Notes: a model not told the origin generated them from the letters alone. Shown: positions 21,301-33,165, counted from the stretch's first letter. The stretch: 64,000 bases of DNA from Biomphalaria glabrata (GCF_947242115.1 NC_074717.1:34636201-34700200); one strand, 5' to 3'. Made by a program: numbers and translations.

Positions 21301-21384
21301 TAAAGTTCATGTCGCCTACTAGTTAAAAAGGCTATAGTAGACCTATAAAGAATTTGAGTCTCGAGTAAGAGGAGTGCAACTGTT

Positions 21385-21540
21385 TCTTGGAGAGTGATAG
21401 ACTTACTTAGACTTTGATCCTTCCGCGCATTGGGCGGCATGGTGTCTCCATAAAGATCTGTCACTGGCATTGTCTATCTAAAGCCTCTTCCCACCTGGTG
21501 TCCACTGTTCTGGGGTCCTTTGTATAGGGTACCTCCTTCT
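21385..21540 (-). pseudogene. LINE ORF2 C-terminal end
   Basis: Minus strand reads DPRTVDTRWEEALDRQCQ and, after a frame change, RSLWRHHAAQCAEGSKSK before a stop. That is the usual end of RTE-like LINE proteins. Its 5' side meets a C-run and a SINE family B tail in opposite orientation. Confidence 0.6.
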
Positions 21541-21655
21541 TTCCCCCCCCCCTCCCTTTTTTCCCAACTGGTCCAGATAAGTGATACCATAATAGCACAT
21601 TCAGAAAGCTAAAAGCATGAAATTGCTCTAAACAAAAACGAGTGGTTAAAAACAT
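21541..21655 (+). repeat. SINE family B tail
   Basis: A C-rich tract, then CCAACTGGTCCAGATAAGTG, ATAGCACATTCAGAAAGC and GCATGAAATTGC matches the 3' half of family B in plus orientation. The tRNA-like head is missing. Confidence 0.65.
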
Positions 21656-21982
21656 TTTTAATTATTGCTAGTGTAGATCTATTATAATACAAATGTAATT
21701 ACATAACTAATCCAAACTAATTGATAATTTACCCTTAATTGTTTCTTTTGTTTTAGAAAAAAAAAGGTATTTTCTTGGTTTAAATCTAACATTCATTAGT
21801 TATTAAGTGAAAAGTAATCGATCTAAAAGTTGGTTAAAAGAGGTAGGCTATTGTCTTTTTTTTATTATTATTATTTTTTTTAGGTTTTTCTTGTGTCTAT
21901 AGTCTTGATGGCTCATCATTCAAACATTTCTTCGTCCCCACATCGTTTGTTGTAGCCTTTATTATCTTTTTGTTGATTTACA

Positions 21983-22190
21983 CGTTCGAAAAGCAGATAG
22001 GTTCGAATCCTTCACCGGGGACACAACAAATCGTTCACTGAAATTTCGTTCTTTAGTTCACCGACAAATCGTTCACAGCTATGCGTTCATCCGACAATTC
22101 ATTCACCTGACATTTCGTTCACACACCCCTGGACCATCGTCACCCTCAAACGACAGTCCGGAGTGCAAACAACACGACCAGGCAGCCATC
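21983..22190 (-). repeat. SINE family A interrupted by TGAACGAAATGTC-type units
   Basis: On the minus strand the SINE head (ATGGCTGCCTGGTCGTG, 22190 downward) runs to GGTCCAGGGGT. It is then broken by six to seven units of the 15-16-bp motif (22026-22121) before a box-B-like GGATTCGAACC resumes at about 22010. The insert is the same repeat as the array at 6207-6580. Confidence 0.65.
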
Positions 22191-24019
22191 GCATCCTTAT
22201 ACTTATAGACAAGTCTCCTTCTTTCCATCTTTTAGAAAATAGGATCACTAAATGGACTTAAAATATTGAAAAATTGTCTGCATGCTCATCTAAAAGTATA
22301 TACTTCATTACTGGAGTACAGTAATGATTTAATCTTTTTTTTTTTAAATAGTTTGCTAATGGTAAACCTGCACTGCAGTTATTTCCTCGAATATTGTGTC
22401 GAAATGGAGTGGTAAAAAAAAAACATATTGAAATGGGCAGGGTTGTCCAGTTCATCAAGTTTTTCACAATTCCCAAAGAAAGAAGATTGGTTTTACGATA
22501 ATTAAATCTGTAGAATTAAAAATAGAATGCAAATCAATTTCTATTTTCGATCATTTTAACTATTACCAAATATTATGATGATGTTCATCTATGCCTCACC
22601 ACCAACTAACGTACACTCTTATTACTTAGATAAAGATGTAGAATAATCTAGATTCTAGACAAACGCATAGAGTTTTAAAATGTAATCTCGTGTCCAGATA
22701 TAGATCTATCTAAGTCTAGTAGTAATATATTTAGGTAAATCTAGCCGTCTAGGTCTAAATGACTTTGCTTCTTTAAAACTTTTAACCTAGAGACCTTAGA
22801 AGATGGGAGATAACCAAAGTAAGCTGTGTGTTTACATAGTTACAACAGGATCAAATTCTGACTGAGCTTAGGTAATGGATCAGGATCAGTGGATCTAGTA
22901 GTATATCTATATTTATAGATCTAGATTTTTTAATGAAAATACTTACCATACATATTCCAGTCAATATTATTTTGCCGTTCGATTCGGTTCTTAGTCAGGT
23001 ACTCATTCTATGATTCTCTCAACTCATTCTGATCCTGTGAGTGTGATTACTTGAACATTCCCGGATTTCCCGGGCTACCGTAACCGTTGTTGTCGAGTCT
23101 AGTCGTAGACTGTAGACTTATTATTTTATAGAGGCTAGTTATATTGTTATATTATATATAATCATTGACTTATTAAAAAGACTTATTTAGTTATTACTTT
23201 TAAATACCATCTTCAACTTTCTAGATCTATGATAATTTATAATACTGTCTTGTCTAAATATTATAAATATACTTTTTATAGAGTCTAGTCTAGCTCATAA
23301 TAAAATGTTTAATAAATGATAGATCTATATCTGCACCCCATTGTCAAAGCTGTATGATTTCATCTACCCCCCCCCCCCCGTACCATCGCAAGATCTAGAT
23401 CTCTGTCTCTAGTAATCTATTACTATTAGTAATTTAATCAATATAAAATTAAGAAGCCTTAAGTCATTAACTAGATAAGTAGATCTAGATTCTAATTTTA
23501 GTCGCTTAAGTCCACAATGAGTCAGTCATTGTCATCAGTAATCCTAAAGATCTATAGACTAAATAATAAATTTGTTTAAATATTTAAATATAATATTAAA
23601 GTAGGCCTATATCAATTAATATAAACAGAACTAAAATAAGAACCAAGAATTTTTTTCACGTGTAATTACTGTAGCGGTCTAAGTATGTAACTGCACAGTG
23701 GGTCACTCATTGCTGGGGAAAAAATGAAAGTATAGTATACCTAAAACAATCTAAGATTTTGATCTAGAATACCACATCAATGTTTCACAAACTGTGTTCC
23801 GTGGAACACCAGACCTGAATAGGTGCTCCATGAACTACTGGAATAATTAACTAGTAGGCAATCTCATAAATTAATCTCTCTAAAATAATAAGCAAAATGT
23901 TCCACTAAATACTCAGAATGTGCAAAGTGTTCTGTTAAGGTAAAAGTTTGGGAAATACTATACTATACTAGATTATTTAACTATATAAATATTATACCTA
24001 TAAAGCCGTAACATATGGA
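22191..24019. other. AT-rich, TCTAGATC-rich stretch without genes
   Basis: From about 22640 the sequence is studded with AGATCTAGAT and TCTAGA words, similar to tracts beside the MEP-1 and RSPRY1 promoters. A C-run lies at 23369-23379. A dyad ATTCCCGGATTTCCCGGG occurs near 23056. No gene is recognised. Confidence 0.45.
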
Positions 24020-24177
24020 TGGTATGGTTACCTGGTCATGTGGTATTCGCTCAGGACTGTCATATGGTGGTCTCGATAGTCTTAAGTTTGAACTCTGTAA
24101 GCTTCTATTTCCCATCATCCTGTGGAACGTTTGGGCTAGGATGTCATTATCTTCAAATTTGAAAGAACTTCCGATAC
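24020..24177 (+). repeat. tRNA-derived SINE, family A
   Basis: ACCTGGTCATGTGG head, AAGTTTGAACTCTG as a decayed box B, CCCATCATCCTGTGGAACG and TTTGGGCTAGGATG body. Older than the copies at 3901 and 46662. Confidence 0.8.
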
Positions 24178-24410
24178 AACTTAAACATTTAACAATCAAA
24201 CAATATAGATCTAGAAAAATTAGTATAGATCTATACAGATCTCTTTTTCTCTTTTAGTCATAATAGTGGCTTATTCTGGTTGTATACTGCCTATAGATTA
24301 GTAAATCTAGATCTAATGTTTAAAAAAAAAGTAAAGACCTTAGTTGCATATCTCTATATAAATTATAAATATAGACATCTAATAATACATAAAAGTTAAA
24401 TTAACCCTTT

Positions 24411-24576
24411 CACTGCAATCTATAGGGTAGATGATGTAAAAGTCATCTGTTTCTAAGGCCTGTAGTTAGTAAGGGATAAAATACCAAAATCAAAATCCCA
24501 GTCTTCACCAAGATTCAAACTACAGACCCCTCGGTTTGGAAGCCAAGTGTTTTATCACACAACCACTGTGCCCCCT
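24411..24576 (-). repeat. tRNA-derived SINE, family C, internally deleted
   Basis: Minus-strand head GGGGGCACAGTGGTTGTG, ACACTTGGCTTCCAAACCG, a weak box B (AGTTTGAATCT), then GGTGAAGACTGGGATTTTG. It skips to the tail AAACAGATGACTTTTACATC and ACCCTATAG. It abuts the Jockey-like LINE tail at 24577. Confidence 0.8.
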
Positions 24577-24621
24577 ACATCTTATCTTATCTTATATAAT
24601 ACAGACGTTACTTCAAAAAAG
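24577..24621 (-). repeat. Jockey/CR1-like LINE 3' tail fragment
   Basis: ATCTTATCTTATCTTATATA and CAGACGTTACTTCAAAAAAG match the 3' end of the LINE at 20610-21300 in the same orientation. It is severely 5'-truncated. Confidence 0.7.
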
Positions 24622-26719
24622 CTATTATTATTTGTTTGTATATATGTAATCTATAAAGATAATTACTCATGAGACACACTCTTAGAGTAAATGGTGCATA
24701 AAAGTAACTATCTTCAATAGTTACATACATTTCTTTCTGCTAGACAGCTTTTTATTTTTTTAATATTTTGGAGTTTTCTCTCTTAGATGAATGCTAGTTC
24801 TAGATACCCCTTAAAGAGGACTTAACTGACAAGCTTCATCTCTTTGAGTTTAGAGTTTGAGCACTGTGTTCTCACTTTTTAAAGTCATCTCCTTGGACTT
24901 TTTATGTCAGATGCCATGTCATAAGTATAAGAATGCAAGGAAAAATTAAATGAGCTCTTGTGTGTATTTTCATTTTGAAATGTCAAAAGGAAAACAGGCC
25001 ATCTTTCATAAAGGCTAACTCTACCATTGCCCTAAGCTTCAATCTTCAATATGATTTTAAAACTACTTTTAGTCATAACAATCATATAAGTTATTGTTTG
25101 TTCTCTTTTGTAATGTTTGAAAACAATCTACATTTCCAATTAAATGCTATGCTGTTCTAAATGAAACAACCAAATAAGCTTTTTTAAATGAACTTATTTT
25201 GTTTTGATAAAATAGACCTTGATTTCATTAGTGAAGATAATTATCTTTTTTTATTATTTTAGGCATTATGTTTATAATAATATCATTCTGGGACAGGTGG
25301 AGGTCATGTCCTAAAAGCTATTTAAGTAGTAAACATATCTCAATCAATATGATGTTTCTTTATTAATAATTACTTTCTATAATTGCACAGCTATCAAAAA
25401 ATGCTTTAGCAGCCAATTTTTTATACTCGTTATCTGAACTATGACATGAACAAACATTATTTACAAAAGGCCATAAATCAATTGGTAACTGATGACTTAT
25501 AATCTAATTTTTTTAACCTAAAAGCTATCTATTTATTAAAAACCCTGCTGAAAAGAATTTTTTATTTAAAAAATAATTCTTTATTATCTTTTTTTTGCTA
25601 TTCTTTCTTTTTTATAATTAACTTTCCAATATTTTTTTGTCGTTTGTGATATTGAAACAAATAATTAAAAAGCCTTCTCTAATTATCAACAGTATTTGAC
25701 TTATGCGTCTGAACTTCAAATGTGACTTTCTCAAGAATCCCAATCATCCTATATGAAAGAGAATAGTCCTTAATAATTATTTGCAATGACACTGAAAATT
25801 AATTTGAAGCCAATTGTGAAACTTTGAGAATCACTTATATGGGACAAGATTATCTGATTTTGGAATTTAAACAAAGAAATTTAAGCAAACAGAATTAAAA
25901 TATTTTCCATCCTACTTTAGATCATAAATTTTTTTGTTTAAAATTTTAATAGATAGAATTAATATTAGTAAAATATGCTCCAACATACCCAACTGTCATA
26001 GCTACTGTAACTTGCTCATACACAAAGATTGAAAAAGAAAAGTAAAAAAAAAATATAAGAATTTCAAAATAAAGTGGGGTTTGGGCTTTAGTGTTAAATA
26101 TACAGTATAGAAATAACAAAAATCTATTTGATAAACAAATATATCAAGGTAATATACTTAAACTAATTTTCATTAAATTTCATATAGCATTATTTTGGTA
26201 GCACCATCCCAATACTTGATTAATATATTTAATCACTTATCAGATTAATTCACAGCATTAAATAAAAGTTTTAGTACATCTGAGTGGGACAGCATATATG
26301 TAATTTATAGAATCCTGTTCAACTGTAATAAAATCCAGTTTAGTAAATCTGAACATATTTTCATTAATCCAATGCAGAGGTCAACAATGGATTGAGAACA
26401 GAATGTTTGACTTTGGTGAACTTTGAACAGCAGAGCTGATTTAGGGGATACATGTTTTGTATTTTAAGTACAACCAGTTTAATGTGCAGAAGAGAGGGAA
26501 AGTCTTAAGTTGGATGCTGTCCCATCTTAGTTTCATAGTTTCCAAGGTCAGTAGACATTAAAACTTGGTTGAACCACATTTGTTCATTACGTAGCAATGA
26601 CACGCCATAATTTTCTTTTTATTAAGAAATGAAACACAAAATTTAATAAGCAGACAAAACATGTAAATTATAGTTTTATAGCAGAAAAAAAGATATAATT
26701 CAATATATTCAACATATTC
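24622..26719. other. AT-rich intergenic stretch, nothing recognised
   Basis: About 2.1 kb of AT-rich DNA. Short open frames (for example 24960-25160) have no recognisable content. Confidence 0.5.
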
Positions 26720-27545
26720 TGTCCCTAAATGTGTGCCTTGCCACGCCTTGCCTTTTCCCTTAGATGCTCGTTTGATCCATACATGGTCAATTTGGCTTCC
26801 TGTCAAGTAGGCTAACCTTCTGTATCCGTTTGTGTGGGATGACAGTTCCTCCAATAATTGCTTGTGGCGCACATGTTGGCGAACTCATTGTTATTCATCT
26901 CATCTAGTCCCTGGTGTCCATGTTCTCTTCATATCCTCTTTTGTTATTTCGACCTTGCCCTTGAAGTCGCCCATTATAATCATAATAATGACAATGTCCT
27001 TCTTTGGTTTGTCTTGTAGGATAGGAATCAATCTGTTGTAGAAGTTGTCTTTCACGACCCCTTCAGTGTCGTTCGTTGGGGCGTAGCACTGGAAAATATC
27101 CTTTTTTTTCTGTAATGATCCGTGGTCCATACGCCTCTCATTCAATAAGCGCCCACTGTGCCTGCTTGGCCTCAGAACCACTCCCTGTGTGTATGTAGCC
27201 TTCTGCTCATAAGAATAACAGTTGCTCTCCTGGAAGTCAGTGGCTTCTGCCCTGGACCAGTCGGTCTTGACTCGCTGATTTCTAAGATGTTGAGGTTGAT
27301 TTTTGTTTATCTCTGCTGCCAGTTGAACTGTCCTCCAAATCTCTTAAATGTTCCGGACGTTTCATGTAACGATGGTGGTGATGATCCTGGTTAAGACCGG
27401 ACACTCCGTGTACCGATGTTGATGATGGTCCTGGTTAAGACGATAGTCTGGCCTGTCAACTTCCAGATGACTCTGGCTTTCACCAACCGGCATCATACAC
27501 CTTCCAGATGGTCCGCGACAACAGTTGATTTGCAGTTTGGTATTT
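26720..27545 (-). pseudogene. RTE-like LINE 5' end and endonuclease fragment
   Basis: On the minus strand a leader with two TCTTAACCAGGA motifs and GATGATG repeats (27545-27360) is followed by endonuclease sequence. Landmarks are GVVLRPSRHSGRLLNERRM, CYAPTNDTEGVVKDNFYNRL, DIVIIMIIMGDFKGKV and QIDHVWI. The conserved core ends there, so the reverse transcriptase is missing. At least three frame changes are needed to follow the protein. The family differs from the LINE at 12991. Confidence 0.8.
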
Positions 27546-27548
27546 CTG

Positions 27549-27840
27549 CAGGGCCGGCCTTAGGCATATGCAAACTAGGCAGCCGCCTAAGGCCTTCAGT
27601 TGGTGGAGGCCTCGCACAGGAAAAAAAAAATTATAAAAAATGCGAAACTTGGATCAACTCTGAAGTCTAAGTCTCTACTTGAACTCATGGTTTGTTTGTA
27701 AATGTTTTAATCTACTTGTTAGACTCCCTATGTTAGAAGAACCTTGTTTATTTCTATTTGTGAATATGTCAAAACGTTATTTCGATGCTTCAAAACGTCA
27801 ACAAAACGCGGAGAAAGCGAAGAGGTGCTTTATGAATTAA
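27549..27840 (+). mobile_element. hAT element left end
   Basis: Starts CAGGGCCGGCCTTAGG, the same terminus as the deleted hAT element at 2133, directly beside the LINE leader. Around 27767, ATG opens MSKRYFDASKRQQNAEKAKR, which looks like the basic N-terminus of a hAT transposase, ending at a stop after about two dozen codons. No right terminus was found. Confidence 0.65.
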
Positions 27841-29160
27841 ATTTCGTTACTTATCAGTATTGACTGTTTTAACACACACACACACAAATAGGAATTGCGT
27901 TATCTTATTTTTATAGTGTGTAATTTTATTTTTCTATTTTATTAGGGGCCACCAAATTTGATTCGTCTATTTCCTGGTTTCTGTAGCTGGTTGTTTTTCA
28001 ACAGAGTAGGGTAGCTAGATTTACGCCCAAATCTCCTTTTTTAGCCGGGCTTGGGACCGTCCTTGGCGGAGTTATATTTTTTTAAATAGGCCTACACCAT
28101 TTAATGATGTTGCCGTGGACAGAACTTCGACTTCATCACATTTTTTGCTTTTGAAGCATTAAGACTCACTTGGTACATTCTGTACATATTATTGTAATCA
28201 ATGATATGATAAATGCATGAATTATAGACACGTTATTTAGATACAAGGGATATACACATTTCTTATAATTTTATCTTATAAATTACTAATTTTCTTTCAA
28301 AAGAGAGGATAATTAAGACCTAACGGTATCCATTATGGAAGCATCACTTACACTTATCACCCTCCCTTCCGTCCACTAAAAAAAAAAAAAGCTCTACGTA
28401 CATTCTGACTTCGGCTACTCAATTCAATATCAAAATATTGACTATACTCTATGTTGACTTTCTGACGGACCCCAGATTTCACAATTTTCGGTCCTTTTTT
28501 TTTATTTTAATGACACTCCCTAAGTTTGTATTTGTATACCCACACACACACTTTTCTGCTTTGAATTCTCGGTATAGCACATTTTGGTGAGTTTATTTTT
28601 TTACATTCTTCAATCGTAAGGCAAGCAATGTACGGTAAAGACACTGCATACCATCAGTTTCATGCCCTAAAAGGATGGAATTCATTTTCTGAAGACCTTA
28701 ATTGAATACCCCCCCCCGTCCCCTTAACTACATTTATTTTGGCAGTGTGCTCTATAAGAATACAAGAAAATAGGCCTAGAAGTTTGTTTGTAGTATTTGT
28801 TGTAATTACATTGTAGTTTTAAATCCATATTTGATTACTTAAAAATGACATTGTTATCAATGTTTCACAAATTTAAATAATTAAATTGGATAGGACCTTA
28901 TTATAAAGATCGGGTATTCAACACAATCAACTCATAACGTTTCTTTTGAAAAAGACATTTCTCTATCTTAAATAACGTGATTGGTTCGACAATTCAATCA
29001 TTCAAAACTGTTTTTAAATTGCCTTACCTTTTCGGATTTGCATTTATCATTAGCATGGTCATGCATACACATAGGGTACGTGAAATTATGCGCATAATTC
29101 AGTTTGAAAAGAAGCAATTTCTTTGAAAATTTCACCTTATTTCATCTTCCTCCATATATT
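27841..29160. other. AT-rich intergenic stretch
   Basis: Contains short (CA)n, A-run and C-run tracts and one slightly GC-richer patch (28020-28070, TTAGCCGGGCTTGGG). No gene is recognised. Confidence 0.45.
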
Positions 29161-29180
29161 TTGTTTCTCTCTCTCTCTCT

Positions 29181-29221
<41 letters not shown>

Positions 29222-29400
29222 ATCCAGAAACTACCCAAACAGCTAACAGTGAGGGAAGTAAGCCCCCTAGGTTAGAACTGCTAGATCTACTCATGTTAGG
29301 GTTACCTGGCACCAGCACGCCCCAAGGAGGGCAGAAAAGAGGACAAACACTTACAAAGGAAGACAAAAAAAAAATAGACATAGTAATCGTTAAAATGTAG
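29161..29400 (+). other. CT microsatellite followed by an exon-like open segment
   Basis: A (CT)n tract (29166-29219) ends in CTCAG, a good splice acceptor shape. The following 180 bp are GC-richer than their flanks and open in one frame: DPETTQTANSEGSKPPRL, ELLDLLMLGLPGTSTPQGG, QKRGQTLTKEDKKK, stopping at 29398-29400. No homologue is recognised and no matching donor or neighbouring exon was found. It may be an orphan or terminal exon, or repeat-derived. Confidence 0.3.
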
Positions 29401-29457
29401 GCTGACTATGTCTTTGATTAAACATGTCAGGAGATAATTGGCTTTTATATATATATT

Positions 29458-30365
29458 GGGGGCGCGATTGCTGAATGGTAAATGCGCTTGGCTTCAGAAC
29501 CGAGGGGTCCCTGGTTCTAGGTGACCCGACAAAATAGCGCAGACAAAATAGCGCGTACTTATATAGGATGTGTATAAAACTACCGGATCAGTAGTAATTT
29601 AATGTCCTGGGCAACATTTTTGTTGATGTCTCTATCTTTTCCAATATTAATAGATCTGAAAGTATGCCATATATACAGAGAACGAGAGTACTTTATTGTT
29701 CTCCTTTTTCATCAATGTTTAAAATGCATAACTTTCTAAAAACAAAATAGGATTTTGAAATGTGGTGACTCCGTTCAAGCAGTGATGGAATTTCTACGTG
29801 ACATTTCCTACAAATTAACTTTGCGAAAGTTTGTGTGTATGTGTGTATCTTTGCCTGTTTTCAAAGTACACTTTTGGAATGTAAATAAATGATATATTTT
29901 AAAATTATTCATTTTAGCTTATAATTTTTGCTTACTGTTTGCATATTTATGTTTTAAGATATTTTAAGTGTTTCCTGCAAAATGACTGAAAAATAATAAC
30001 ATTAAAATAAATTTTAAAAAAATTGGCTCTATTCATATTTTACGATATCTACTAAAGTATTTCTTTCAAAATGACTGAAATATATTTTTTTCTGCGCTAT
30101 TTTGTTGGCGCTATTTTGTTCACGCTATTCTGTCGGCGCTATTTTGTTCACGCTATTCTGTCGGCGCTATTTTGTCGTGGTCTTATCTCGGTGAAGGGAT
30201 TTTTTTTCGGGACTTTAATGAGTCCACCCTACTCTAACGGTTAGCTGATATAAGTTGGGGAAAGTAAAGCTGATGGTCGTAGTATTGGTCAAATGACACC
30301 CTAGTTAACCGTCGGTCATAGAAATAGATGATCTTAACCCTATAGATCGCAAGGTCTGAAAGAGA
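29458..30365 (+). repeat. SINE family C split by a DNA element
   Basis: The head GGGGGCGCGATTGCTGAATG, AATGCGCTTGGCTTCAGAACC and box-B start CTGGTTCTA occupy 29458-29519. The SINE resumes at 30184 with TATCTCGGTGAAGGGATTTT and continues through GTCCACCCTACTC, TTGGGGAAAGTAAAG, AATGACACCCTAGTTAACCG and AAGGTCTGAAAG. A 664-bp element sits between. Joined, the two parts match the family C layout at 35914-36179. Confidence 0.85.
29520..30183. mobile_element. Non-autonomous DNA element with GACAAAATAGCGC arrays at its ends
   Basis: The left end has GGTGACCCGACAAAATAGCG and a second GACAAAATAGCGC. The right end is the inverse: GCGCTATTTTGTT and CGCTATTCTGTCGG units repeated five to six times, ending GCGCTATTTTGTCGTGGTCT. 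The two outermost 13-mers are perfect inverted complements. TA at 29518-29519 and 30184-30185 is a likely target duplication. The interior is AT-rich and non-coding. Confidence 0.75.
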
Positions 30366-30879
30366 GGAGGAACAATCGTAAATATATTTTTTCTAATCGA
30401 ATAGTCTTTTTAGAAGCAGTTTATTTGTGCGAAGATATATGTGCGTGTGTGTGTGTATGTCACAATGGAATTGAGTGGTGAATATGTCAAGGTATTTTCA
30501 GGTGTTTAATTAGAATACCCAAAATTTAGTTCTTTGCAGGAGATCCTGATTTCGGAAATCAGTTACTTCCCTTTCATTAATTTACTCTTCTGTGTAGAAA
30601 CTGGAAGTTACTAGAATATAAACAACTTCCTGTTTGCTCTTCTCTAACCACCTTGACCCCAATACCACGGGATAGTCTGCAACTCCATCACATTTTCTAT
30701 GGATTGTATTTGGTGATTGTTTTTCTATGAATCAATGAATTGTTTTTTCGGCGTGTTGATTGACAAAATATCCCTTTTGACGTCAGCATTTTGCCCGTAA
30801 ATGATAAGCATACAAATATTTGTTCGTTGAAGGAGATTTTCAAGGAAAACTTGTCATTTATCTGCTCTTAATGACTTAT
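30366..30879. other. Intergenic stretch, nothing recognised
   Basis: AT-rich, with a small (GT)n tract near 30445. No gene is seen. Confidence 0.4.
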
Positions 30880-31275
30880 AACAAATGAATATTTACATTG
30901 GACTAAAGTACGCCATTAGTAAATTCACTAAACCTATAGACACCTTCGGACAGAAGACTAAAAAGTAAAGAAGCAATAATACATAAAACACTAAACTATA
31001 ACATACAAATACGAAAATCCCAACCTAATAAAATACTAAGAAAGACACAAAGATAAACGCATATTTCTTATTACATGTGCTAGGACAAATTTATACAAGT
31101 GCACCTTCTTCCCCAGCGCCATTAGAGCATGGAATCAGCCAGGAAAACCAAAGACGTAACAGAATTTAAATCTCTAATTAACATGCACGACTAGATTAAT
31201 ATATAGATACGCCGCGTTAGACGTAATCATCTTATTTAGAAGGAACACCTGTAATTCATAAAAAGATAAGAATTT
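30880..31275 (+). pseudogene. Jockey/CR1-like LINE C-terminal fragment
   Basis: AACAAATGAATATTTACATT corresponds to the ITNEYSHLT region, GGACAGAAGACTAAAAAGT to the LQDRRLRSK region, and GTGCACCTTCTTCCCCAGCG to the FFPSAIRAWN region. The tail GACGTAATCATC plus AAGATAAGA follows. Same family as 20610-21300 and 55875-56160. Confidence 0.75.
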
Positions 31276-31907
31276 AGTTTTAAAACCAAACACTATGAAA
31301 GACTAAATTTGATTGCCGGACGGAAGACACGACCCAACGTCTGGTAGCCCTAACTATTGCAGTACCTTTAAAAAAAAAAAAAATTACTACTCCCCTTGAA
31401 TGGTCTTAGTGACAGGGTTCGGTGCATGATAGAGATCTGTGAACAATGTAGGATGCATTTAGAACGGAGAGTGCAAGAGCTGAACACAAAAAAAAGTTGC
31501 CTCTGTATGTTTAGCCTCTCCGTGTATGCATGTTGTGGAAGAGAATGGGTTAAAGTGCATATGTATTTGTGTCTGCGGAAGTAGTTAATGTATGTATACA
31601 TGTATGTGTTGGGGTGCGATGTTTATTTGTGTCTCCTGAAAGTGTGTGTTTCTGTTTTCGCGTGTAGCTAGTGTATAACTGTCCTTTACACAAGACTTGT
31701 CAGAACTGGGGATAGCTAAAAGCCTCTCAAGGTACATAATACAGCTTGGATGGAGATTTTTTGGCTTTTAGAAAACATTAGATTTAGATCTACTAGATAT
31801 TTGTGGCTTAAGTTCTTAAGCATATTATTGTAATTATTGGCTCATTCTCTTCAGATTGAATTCCTTAATAATAATAATCTTTATTATCCGAGAGGAAGCT
31901 TGTTTTA
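31276..31907. other. Intergenic stretch, nothing recognised
   Basis: No gene recognised. An A-run at 31371-31382 and loose (TGTA)n sequence near 31590 are present. Confidence 0.4.
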
Positions 31908-32088
31908 CAACGGACCTCATTCACCAATATTTAACAAACAACATTTAGCCACGTGGTTCTCTATCTCTTCTATACAAATTACGTAATCCATAAAGGCTGT
32001 CACGTGATACGTTTTTTTTTCATTGCTTTATCAATATTATCACTTGGCTAAATGTTGTTTGTTTACGATTGGTAAATGAGGTCCATTG
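31908..32088. mobile_element. Foldback MITE with E-box-bearing arms, copy 2
   Basis: Left arm CAACGGACCTCATTCACC, AACAAACAACATTTAGCCACGTGG; right arm inverse, ending AAATGAGGTCCATTG. High similarity to 8565-8741, including the internal TCACGTGATACG. In this copy one arm E-box is changed to CACTTGG. Confidence 0.88.
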
Positions 32089-32289
32089 TGCATTGCAAAA
32101 AAAAACAATACATAATTAGAGCAAACAATTTGTTCGATAGCACACTAAATGTTCGTTCATATCGCAACTTTTCTTCAACATTACACGTGAAATTTACAAC
32201 AGTGAGTTACAATTTGTTCAACGATTTAATTGCCAAAGGAACAAAAGAGTCCTTGTGTCTATTTGTTTTTGTGATCGGTGTCTTTTATT

Positions 32290-32663
32290 AATTAGTAAAA
32301 AGTTATTAATTAATTTGTATATTTTTGGATTGATTCGTGTATTGCCATCGACTATGAATAATTATACAAAATTTCAATTTGATCCGAGAATGGGAAGTTG
32401 GAGAACGTGTCAAACCGTAATAAAGGGAATAAATCCATATATGCATCCACATCTTCCATTAAGTACCATTTATTCCCTTTATTTCGTTATCAAACAAAAT
32501 AACTGATCACCAACAAAATAATTAACTAATTGGTTGGGGGGGGGGGGTATTGATTCATGTCTTGTCAGGTTCAATGAATAATTATGCAAAGTTTTTTTTA
32601 AGAAGGTCAACAAAATGTGTACCAGACAGACAGACGGAGTGAGTTGATATAAGCTTTGTAAAA
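32290..32663 (+). repeat. Dispersed repeat family R with nested foldback, copy 3
   Basis: Same layout as 18320-18672. The nested foldback is at 32418-32485 (TAATAAAGGGAATAAAT pairs with ATTTATTCCCTTTATT). A G-run at 32537-32548 lies between the arms. It ends in ACCAGACAGACAGACGGAGT and GCTTTGTAAAAAA. Confidence 0.75.
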
Positions 32664-32942
32664 AATAGACACTCAGGTGCTTAAAATAAAAAAAAAAGAT
32701 ATTTTTACCAACAAGAGCTCGTTTTATGAGCCTATAAATTACTCTTGCTGTGAAGGTCGAATTGTAAAGTCTAGATTCTAGAACATCTACTGACAGACAC
32801 TTACCAATATACTGTACAGACAGCACAATAATAGAAATGGAAAGAAAATAATGTGTCTCACGAGACACAAATGATTCTTGGATTTGACCCTTTGGCCAGC
32901 AGAGAATATGAAATAGTTATTTGCTGCTTTTACAGAAATATC

Positions 32943-33165
32943 TTTTTCTTTTTTTTTTTTTTACAAAGCTCATTCGACTCATTTTGTCTGTCCGTCTGAA
33001 AAGAATGTCAGCATGTTTTTTTCTCCCATTTCACATTATTAAATCAAGTTAAAACTTTGCACAAAGTCCATGACAATACATGAATCAATTTTTAAAAAAA
33101 AAGACCGATTAGTTAATTAAATGGTGGTAATTCATTAATTTTGTTTTATATAGAAAAAGGAGTTA
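32943..33165 (-). repeat. Dispersed repeat family R, copy 4
   Basis: Inverted copy beginning TTTTTTACAAAGCTCATTCG with TTTGTCTGTCCGTCTG, AAACTTTGCACAAAG and CATGAATCAATTTTT. It lacks the nested foldback. Confidence 0.7.
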
